From Lepus europaeus (lineage: Eukaryota; Chordata; Mammalia; Lagomorpha; Leporidae), in contig NC_084833.1 in assembly GCF_033115175.1 (NCBI RefSeq), positions 50,740,716 through 50,804,715 of the forward strand: DNA of 64,000 nt, read 5' to 3'. The position numbers were made by a program, and so were the translations under genes. This document shows, piece after piece, positions 57,143-64,000 of the stretch. Within the stretch, counting starts at the first letter, position 1, and the number at the start of each line of letters is the position of its first letter. The notes beneath the pieces were generated by a model, which saw only the letters and a program-made list of their open reading frames with translations, was not told where the DNA came from and searched no databases.

Positions 57143-57425
57143 GAATAGACACAAAGTCCTTGAAGCTTTACAGTTAAAATCTAGATATGGGCTTATTGGC
57201 CTCCAACATCTTTTGTACTCTTTCATGCTTTATGTTATATAGAGTTCATGCTAAATGCATTCCAGCCAATAATTTATAACCTTTCCCTTAAATCAAGATT
57301 GAGTTTAAAATTATAATTTGTCTTTTGTCTTAACCAGTTCTGAATGCTGTCCTCAAAGTATATAATGTTTCTCACATGTACCAAGACCATTTTCACAGTA
57401 CAATAAAAAGATTTATTCATAAATT
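57083..57425 (+). CDS. COPB1: COPB1 exon 22 (aa 935-953, stop, 3' UTR)
   Basis: Acceptor CTTCTTTACAG|GGAATG. Encodes [19 protein letters not shown] and stops at TAA 57140-57142. The 3' UTR is about 280 nt, short as in other mammals, and free of SINEs. Confidence 0.97.
57402..57407 (+). terminator. COPB1: COPB1 polyadenylation signal AATAAA
   Basis: Canonical hexamer 260 nt after the stop, followed by a T-rich stretch (57422-57440) that fits a downstream element. Cleavage is expected near 57420-57430. Confidence 0.85.
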
Positions 57426-57429
57426 TTTT

Positions 57430-58483
57430 TGTTATTTTATAAATAAATGAATAATTACATTATTTTAGCTATGTAGCAATGAATTTTTTGGTTGAGTTAT
57501 ACATTTCTATTACAAATTAAAATTACTCTGAGTTGTGAATATATACAGCTTTATTAAGAAAATTTATAAACTCAATGGCATAAAATGAGACAGCCCTTGA
57601 TTTACTTGATTGTTTTTTACTTATTTAATTCTGCAACACTGGTATCTCTAAAAAGGCCTTGTCATGTTCTAAAGAGCTTTTCCCTGAATTTAGCTTCAGG
57701 AACAAAGTATCAAAATAACTTGAAAACAGATTCATCTTCAGCTTAAAGGAATATTGTGAACTCTATCTTAATCATCTTTAATCATAGTAAAAAGTAGATA
57801 CTCTAGAATAGTTTTTAACCATACATGTTTCACTTTGATAATTATGTTTGTTAGGAATTAAATTGGTTTTAGCTGATTACGGAAGCTGTACTGGGAGGAT
57901 TCAGCTAAAAAGACTTCAGAAAGCTGCCCTGTTCTCTCATTGCCTTGTGCCTCACTCCCCTTTTCCTCATTCTACACTAGTGCAGGGTACCATCACTCCC
58001 CAGTGTGATTCCAAGTGCATTTTTTAGCTTAATTTCCCAGGCTGATAATGCCCTCCTTTTGGCCCTTATCTCCACTGGGATGGTTGAGGTAGTCTTTTAG
58101 CTAAGTCTAAACTTCAGCTATTGTATCTTGTCTTCCAGCTAGGCTTCAGGCTACATTCCCCATGAGATATGGTTTGTGAAAGAGTGCAAGCATCATCTAT
58201 TTCAGTGAGAATGGAATGATTTGTTTTGAGTGTAAGGAGATTGATGCCTTGGATGATGTCAAAAACTTTGAAGCCACTTGCATTTTTCATCAGTAAACCA
58301 GAAGATTACAGGGCATTTGAGATTCCAGAGCACTGAGATCTCGAAACAAAACCAGTGGCTCCCAAGTGGAGAAGATAATAGGAATGCAAGAAAAAGGTCA
58401 GTTTGATGCATTGAGTCAAAGGGTGGAGATTTGTGATGAGTGCAGAGGAACTGATGTGACCTCGTTTGAATTAGATCATTTCT
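57430..58483. other. Unique downstream DNA, no gene seen
   Basis: About 1 kb without recognisable repeats or long frames. Confidence 0.55.
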
Positions 58484-58491
58484 CCAAGTCT

Positions 58492-58499
<8 letters not shown>

Positions 58500-58522
<23 letters not shown>

Positions 58523-58840
58523 TGACAGGCAGAGTGGATAGTGAGAGAGAGAGACAGAGAGAAAGGTCTTCCTTTTTGCCGTTGGTTCACCCTCTAATAG
58601 CCGCTGCGGCCAGCGCATCTCGCTGATCCGAAGCCAGGAGCCAGGTGCTTCTCCTGGTCTCCCATGCGGGTGCAGGGCCCAAGGACTTGGGCCATCCTCC
58701 ACTGCCTTCCCAGGCCATAGCAGAGAGCTGGCCAGGAAGAGGGGCAACCGGGATAAAATCTGGTACCCCAACCGGGACTAGAACCCGGTGTGCCGGCGCC
58801 GCAAGGCGGAGGATTAGCCTGTTAAGCCACAGTGCCGGCC
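58500..58840 (-). repeat. CSINE2B, young copy
   Basis: Perfect 16-bp duplication CCAAGTCTGTTCTTTT (58484-58499, 58841-58856), long T run, full head CAGTGCCGGCC. Confidence 0.96.
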
Positions 58841-59073
58841 CCAAGTCTGTTCTTTTAACATTAGCTAATTAATTAGCTATCATTAAATATTTGGAGAAAA
58901 AAAGGATTCCATAGTCAAATAAGTTTGAGGAAAACTACATACTGTCTTGTATGGAGAATTCAGAGTGCATATTTGCATACTAAAGATTCTGAGAAGCCTT
59001 TAAGTAACAAAAGCATATTTGGTTTAATTCATCATTTCCTAATCTTATTTGACCAGAGAATTCACCCCTCCTC

Positions 59074-59399
59074 CCTTTTTTTTTTTTTTTTTTTTTTTTT
59101 GAGATTTATTTATTTATTTGAAAGACAGAGTTACAGAGAAAGAGAGGGAGAGATAGAGAGTGATCTTCCATCTGCTGGTTCACTCCCCAGATAGCTGTAT
59201 CAGCCAAAGCTGGGCCAGGGCAAAGCCATGAGAGAGGAACTCCATCCAAGTCTCCCACATGGGTGCAGAAACCCAAGGACTTGGGCCATCTTCTGTTGCT
59301 TTTCCAGGTGCATTAACAGGGAGTTGGATCAGAAGTAGAGCAGCCAGGACTGAACCAGTGCCCATATGAGATGCCAGCTATGCCACAGTGCCACCCCCA
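59074..59399 (-). repeat. CSINE
   Basis: T run, GAGATTTATTTATTTATTTG tail; head GCCACAGTGCCACCCCC, slightly shortened. Confidence 0.92.
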
Positions 59400-59866
59400 A
59401 GAATCCATTTTTTATAGACTACCTGTTGACATTCTATAGGACAGGGAAAGTTGCTTAGCATGTTAAAGAGGGTAGTCCTATATTCTCAGTCAACCAGTAT
59501 TAAAATTTAAGATGTCAAGGAATTATGTTTCTATGTGTTCTTGAAAATACCTGTATCTCTTCATATTCTTAAAACGTTGTCTGCCTGACATGTTCTAGCT
59601 GTTTTTGTTGGAATCAGATTACCTCACGTGAAACTCATAAGGAAGGAAAACAAAGAAGTTAATGCAGATATATTAGACTGTTTATTTCATTAGCTTTGTG
59701 CATGTAATAATTGTAAACTGGATTGGATAGCAGCACTTTGTTTAAATAAGCTGTTTACTGTGTACTCTCTTAATTTGAATATAATATACATTCAAAGGTA
59801 GTGCAAGTTCACATTAAAATATAATATATAATTAAGACCATGATGTCTGATAAGAGAATAAACATG
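59400..59866. other. Unique intergenic DNA
   Basis: No repeat or gene recognised. Confidence 0.5.
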
Positions 59867-59867
59867 A

Positions 59868-60180
59868 GGCCAGTACCGTGGCATGGGGGTAAAGCTGCCG
59901 CCTGCAGTGCTGGCATCCCATATGGGCGCCATTCAAGTCCCAGCTGCTCCAGTTCCGATCCAGCTCTCTGCTATGGCCTGGGAAAGCAGTAGAAGGTGGC
60001 CCAAATCCTTGGGCCCCTGCACCCACATGGGAAGACCTGGAGGAAGCTCCTGGCTCCTAGCTTCAGATCGGCTCAGCTCCGGCCGTTGAGGCCAACTGGG
60101 GAGTAAACCAGAGATTGGAAGACCTCCCTCTCTCTGTAACTCTCACTTTCAAATGAATAAATCTTAAAAAAAAAAAAAAA
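59868..60180 (+). repeat. CSINE
   Basis: GAGGCCAGTACCGTGGCATGG to AATGAATAAATCTT plus poly(A). Duplication GAATAAACATG on both sides. Confidence 0.94.
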
Positions 60181-60366
60181 GAATAAACATGTTATCTAAC
60201 ACCAAGTTAGGGCTTAATATATTAATGTATTGAATAGACCTGTAAGTTTTACAAGAGAATTAAATGGGCCTTATATTTCATTAATGTCATGACACTAGAG
60301 GGAGCTCTATTAGAAGGGATTAGAAATGTTAGCGTTTAAAGTTGTTTTTATAAAAAGAAAAAGCAG

Positions 60367-60652
60367 GGGCTAGCATTTGGTTTAGCAGTTAAGTCACTGC
60401 TTGGGATGACCACACCTCATATTGGAGTCCTTGATTTGAGTCCCAGCTCTACTTCCAATCCAGCATTACTGCTAATGTGTACCCCCCATGAAGCAGCAAG
60501 ATGATGGTTCAAGTACTTGGGTCCCTGTTACCCATGTGGGAAACCTGGATTGTGTTCCTGGCCTGAACCCAACATGGCTTTTGGGGAGTAAACTAGCAGG
60601 TAGGAGTTCTCTGTCTCTTTTGACTCTCAAAAAATAAATAAATAAAAATAAA
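60367..60652 (+). repeat. CSINE3-type SINE
   Basis: GGGGCTAGCATTTGGTTTAGC to AAATAAATAAATAAAAATAA. Confidence 0.85.
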
Positions 60653-60686
60653 CAATTTCAAATGCCAGGAATAATAGTGATGTTTT

Positions 60687-60965
60687 GGGGCTGGCATTGT
60701 GGCACAGCAGGTTAAGCAGCTGCCTCAGTGCTGGGATCCCATATTTAGGTACCATTCTTTTCTATCTAGCTCCCTACTAATGTGCATGGGAAAGCAACAA
60801 GGGAGGGCCCAAGTGTTTGGGCTCCTATCCTCACCCACCCAGATGAAGCTCCTGGCCTCTGCCTTCAGCCTGGCCCATCCCTAGCTGTTGCAGCCGTTTG
60901 GGGAAGATGGAAGATTCTGTGTCTGCCTGTCTCTGTAACTCTGACTTTAAATAAATAAATCTTAA
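60687..60965 (+). repeat. CSINE
   Basis: GGGGCTGGCATTGTGGCACAG to AAATAAATAAATCTTA; its tail is the target of the next SINE. Confidence 0.92.
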
Positions 60966-61264
60966 ATATTTATTTGTTTTATTTGAAAGAGTTGCAGAGA
61001 GAGAGAGGTCTTCCATTCACTGGTTCACTTCCCAAATGACTGCAACAGCCAGACTGAGATGATCTGGAGCCAGGAGCTTCTTCTCACGTGAGATCTCCAA
61101 CATGGGTGCAAGGGCCTAAGCACTTGGGCCATCTTCTACTGCTTTCCCAGGCCTTAACAGAGAGCTGGATCAGAAGAGGAGCAGCCAGGACTCATAACCG
61201 GCACCCATTTGGGATGCCAGCACTGCAGGCGGCAGCTTCACCCACTACGCCTCAGCGCCAGCCC
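60966..61264 (-). repeat. CSINE in a SINE tail
   Basis: TATTTATTTGTTTTATTTGA tail to CTCAGCGCCAGCCCC head. Duplication AATAAATAAATCTTA at 60951-60965 and 61265-61279. Confidence 0.92.
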
Positions 61265-61319
61265 CAATAAATAAATCTTAAAAACAGACAAAATATACAA
61301 ATTCAGTTTAGAATTAGGA

Positions 61320-61600
61320 AAGTATGGAATCCTGTCTACCACTTACTTTCTGTGTGGTCTTAGCCAAGAGTAAACAGCTAACTTATTCAGTGCTTAAATT
61401 AGCAGGCATAACAGCACATTTTCCACAACATGAACAGTGCTCACAACAGCCCTCTAAGGCAAAAACTATCAATCCACCAATTTCAGGTGGTGACCACAGT
61501 CTTAGGAGACAGTAAGTTGCTTGTTCAAGGTTTGACAGTAAGAGATGAACCAGATATAAAGCCAGTGTGTCTCACACTACAGCCCTTGTAACTAGTTACA
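61320..61600 (-). repeat. MIR SINE remnants
   Basis: CTCACAACAGCCCTCTAAGGC and AGTAAGTTGCTTGTTCAAGG fit an inverted MIR. A + strand MIR-like bit (CTACCACTTACTTTCTGTGTG) precedes it near 61336. Confidence 0.6.
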
Positions 61601-61616
61601 TATCGCCATCACTTCC

Positions 61617-61720
61617 GTTTTTTATTATTATTTTTTTTTATTTTTACTTTAAAGCTTTTATTTAATGAATATAAATTTCTAAAGTACAGCTTATGGATTA
61701 CAATGGCTTCCCCCACCCCT
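61617..61720 (-). mobile_element. Very short L1 3' end insertion
   Basis: Only 104 bp: T-rich start, GCTTTTATTTAATGAATATA, CTTATGGATTACAATGGC. Perfect 12-bp duplication GCCATCACTTCC (61605-61616, 61721-61732). Confidence 0.92.
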
Positions 61721-61732
61721 GCCATCACTTCC

Positions 61733-62240
61733 TAATAACTTTGTGCCTTAGTTTATTCATTTGAAAGGTGCTTGTGATGTCTACTTCATAGAGCTGGGAT
61801 GAAGCTGAGATGAAATATTTAGGATGAACATTTGGCACAAAGTGAACGCTCATCAGTAAGTGGTTGTTTCTTCCAGCACTCACTTTTACCTTGCAGAGAA
61901 GACTAAAACCTGTTCTCACTATCTTTACACCTCCCTCATAATGTAGGCTCACTTCATAGTGAAACGCTTTTGTTTTTGTTTTTATCACCAGTAACCTACA
62001 TAAAAGAAGTTTTTTTTCTTGAGAATTCTTAATTGGGGTTGCCGTTGGCTTGTAACTATTTGTTGTTTCAATTATTTTAATATGCTCTTGGCACTTTTGC
62101 CAATCAACTGTTATCTCAGCAAAATATGAATATTTTAAGCCATATTCTTCATGTGATAGATTGTCCATCATGAACATACTGAAATTTAAATGCTTTAGTC
62201 ACAGTCAGTTTTACTGGTTCTTTAAAAAATTGAGCCTAGA
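61733..62240. other. Mostly unique; MIR-like start
   Basis: TTTGTGCCTTAGTTTATTCATT at 61740-61761 reads as MIR on +, running to about 61865. A 150-codon frame on minus (61725-62177) overlaps it and has no recognisable domain. Confidence 0.5.
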
Positions 62241-62572
62241 GGGGCCAGTGCTGTGGTGTAGCAGGTAAAGCTGCCACCTGCAATGCAGGCATCAAGTGGG
62301 CGCCGGTTCAAGTGCCAGCTGCTCTACTTCTAGTCCAGCTCTCTGCTATGGCCTGGGAAAGCAGTGAAGGTGGCCTAAGTCCTTGGGCCCTTGTACCCAC
62401 ATGGGAAACCTGGAAGAAACTCCTGGTTCCTGGCTTCAGATCAGCCCAGCTCTGACCCTTGCGGCCATTTGGGGAATGAACCAGTGGATGGAATACCTCT
62501 CTCTCTGCCTCTGCCTCTCTATAACTCTGCCTTTCAAATAAATAAATAAATCTTTTTTTTAAAAAAAGCAAT
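62241..62572 (+). repeat. CSINE, full length
   Basis: GGGGCCAGTGCTGTGGTGTAG to AAATAAATAAATAAATC. Confidence 0.94.
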
Positions 62573-62618
62573 GCTTTCCAAAAATGTCTGTTTCTTAATT
62601 ATTAAAAAAAAAAAAATG

Positions 62619-62933
62619 GGGGCTGGTGCTATGGCGTAGCAGATAAAACCATCACCTGCAGTGCCGGCATCCCCTATGGGTGCCAATTTGAGTCCCAGCT
62701 GCTCCACTTCCAATCCAGCTCTCTGCTATGGCCTGGGGAAGCAGTAGAGGATGACCCAAAACCCATGTGGGAGATCTGGAAGAAACTCCTGGCTTTTAGC
62801 TTCAGATCAGCCCAGCTCTGACCCTTGCGACCATCTTGGGAGTGAACCAGTGGATGGAAGACTTCTCTCTCTCTGCCTCTGCCTCTCTGTGTAACTCTGC
62901 CTTTCAAATAAATAAATAAATCTTTTTTTAAAA
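62619..62933 (+). repeat. CSINE
   Basis: GGGGGCTGGTGCTATGGCGTAG to AAATAAATAAATAAATC, with a small deletion after GGATGACCC. Confidence 0.93.
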
Positions 62934-62945
62934 AAATTGGGTATA

Positions 62946-63590
62946 CCTTAAGGCATTCGGATCTGGCTAAAAAGCCCATTAGAGTATTTCAGGCATGGAA
63001 AGCTAAGACACTGTGGCAAAAAAATGACCTAAATGAAAGATCTCTGTGAGTGAGATCCTGGTGGAAAGAAGGGACCATTAGAGAAGGAAGGTACTTTTCT
63101 CTGAAGGGAGGAGAGAACTTCCACTTTGATTATGGCCTTGTCTAAATAAGCTTCCATGGCCTTGGCAGCTCATGACAAGAGCCTTGGGTGATTACTGACA
63201 TCATAAATAAGAGTGTCAATTGTTAACAACAGGAGTCACTGTGCATTTGCTCCCCATGTAGGACCTCTGTCCTTAAGGTGTTGTACTATGCGAATTAACA
63301 GTAAAACTAATCTCCAAACAGTACTTTTTTTTTTTTTTTTCAAACAGTACTTTATAATTTGTGTGTCTGTGTCGGTGCAAACTGTTGAAGTTTTTACTTA
63401 GTATAGAGTTGATTTGTATATAAAGATAATTAAAAATTAATCTTAATGAAGAATGGGATGGGAAAGGGAGTAGGAGATGGGATGGTTTGCGGGTGGGAGG
63501 GTGGTTATGGGGGGAAGAACCACTATAATCCAAAAGTTGTACTTTAGAAATCTATTTTAAATAAAAGTTTTCTATAAAAAATAAAATAAT
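62946..63590 (+). mobile_element. L1 3' UTR, 5' truncated, rabbit type
   Basis: GGCATTCGGATCTGGCTAAA to AAATAAAAG and an A-rich tail. Duplication AAAAATTGGGTATA / AAAAATTGGGCATA at about 62932-62945 and 63591-63604. Confidence 0.9.
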
Positions 63591-63625
63591 AAAAATTGGG
63601 CATAGAAATATGTACAGCCAGGATA

Positions 63626-63652
63626 TAGTATATGTGCTGCCGAAGCGAGCAC
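63626..63652 (-). pseudogene. U6 snRNA 5' fragment (tailless retropseudogene)
   Basis: On minus it reads GTGCTCGCTTCGGCAGCACA and on to base 27 of U6 with no mismatch by eye. The rest of U6 is absent and there is no A tail. Direct repeats AGCCAGGATATAGTA and AGCCAGGTTATAGTA (63616-63630, 63654-63668) flank it. Confidence 0.92.
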
Positions 63653-63668
63653 AAGCCAGGTTATAGTA

Positions 63669-64000
63669 ACAATGACCTGACCACATCCTCTTGATGTTCT
63701 CCATCTATCAATACAGAATGTTGTAGTAAAAATTTAAAAGGGTGACGACATCCCAAAATGAATATTGACAAGCAACCAGGGTTAAATGTCCTTAATGTTT
63801 ACCAGAATACCCACTAGATAGTAGATGCTCCATAAATATCTGTTGAGTGAGTGACCAAGTGAATGAAGCATGTAGCTATAAAGATAACATGGGTGTGGAT
63901 TAAATTATACTGTTGACATGTGCCTATGAAATACCGTTAGGTGAGATAAAAGATACCACTCTAAGAATGTATGTCTCCTCCCAGTTGGAGTTCTGAATTC
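63669..64000. other. Unique DNA with possible MIR 3' end
   Basis: GTAGATGCTCCATAAATATC near 63821 resembles a MIR 3' end; the rest is unrecognised. Confidence 0.45.

Larger units (their letters stand above)
3850..57425 (+). other. COPB1: COPB1 transcription unit (22 exons)
   Basis: The unit starts in a CpG island near 3850 and ends just past the polyadenylation signal at 57402. Exon 1 is non-coding; exon 2 carries the ATG; exon 22 carries the stop and a 3' UTR of about 280 nt. All 21 introns have GT donors and AG acceptors. They range from 81 nt (intron 9) to 7.4 kb (intron 2). Intron phases agree throughout, so the joined reading frame is 953 codons plus stop. The transcription start was not measured and is placed from the CpG island. 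From memory of the human locus (11p15, PSMA1 and RRAS2 as neighbours), flanking genes are expected outside this window; none is visible here. Confidence 0.95.

Noticed and set aside
61725..62177. Frame of 150 codons on minus
   Set aside because: Partly outside known repeats but no recognisable domain, it overlaps MIR-like DNA, and there is no CpG island or second exon; most likely chance.
57430..64000. A second gene downstream of COPB1
   Set aside because: No exon-like frames with splice signals, no CpG island, only repeats and unique DNA.

Overview
This is a mammalian nuclear DNA window, almost certainly from a lagomorph and probably a leporid (rabbit or hare). The evidence is more than 80 copies of the lagomorph C-repeat SINE families (CSINE, the younger CSINE2B and the older CSINE3 type), many with intact target-site duplications, plus 3' ends of L1 elements of the rabbit type. 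I estimate by eye that C-repeats make up about a third of the window.

The window holds one complete protein-coding gene, COPB1 (coatomer subunit beta, beta-COP), on the + strand. It runs from a CpG-rich, TATA-less promoter and non-coding exon 1 (about 3.85-3.99 kb), through 21 coding exons, to a polyadenylation signal at 57402-57407. Joining exons 2-22 at GT/AG boundaries gives an open frame of 953 codons plus a stop. That equals the known mammalian beta-COP length, and no frameshift or internal stop was found. Exon 2 carries the ATG (4816) and exon 22 the stop (57140-57142). The protein is the beta subunit of the COPI coat, recruited by ARF1-GTP to Golgi membranes for retrograde Golgi-to-ER and intra-Golgi transport.

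Layout: 1-3.7 kb, intergenic, with stacked SINEs and then about 0.9 kb of unique DNA; 3.7-4.35 kb, CpG-island promoter and exon 1; 4.8-57.4 kb, COPB1 body, whose introns are packed with SINEs, a near full-length dead Tigger1 DNA transposon (19.5-22.4 kb), L1 fragments, MIRs and small palindromic DNA-transposon copies; 57.4-64 kb, downstream intergenic, with more SINEs, two L1 3' ends and a U6 snRNA fragment. No other protein-coding gene was found.

I found no new multi-gene system. The points most worth a second look are small. Two look like tailless retropseudogenes: a 3'-truncated 5S rRNA copy (49360-49448) and a 5' U6 fragment (63626-63652), each between near-perfect duplications. There is an unidentified mRNA 3'-end retrocopy with a perfect 15-bp duplication (49062-49265). 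A perfect 32-bp palindrome lies in a SINE head (53946-53977), and a 26-bp-arm hairpin lies in intron 8. A head-to-head SINE composite occurs twice, 32 kb apart. An apparent poly(A)-only insertion sits at 63315-63353. A UPR-type TGACGTGG element sits in the COPB1 promoter/exon 1.
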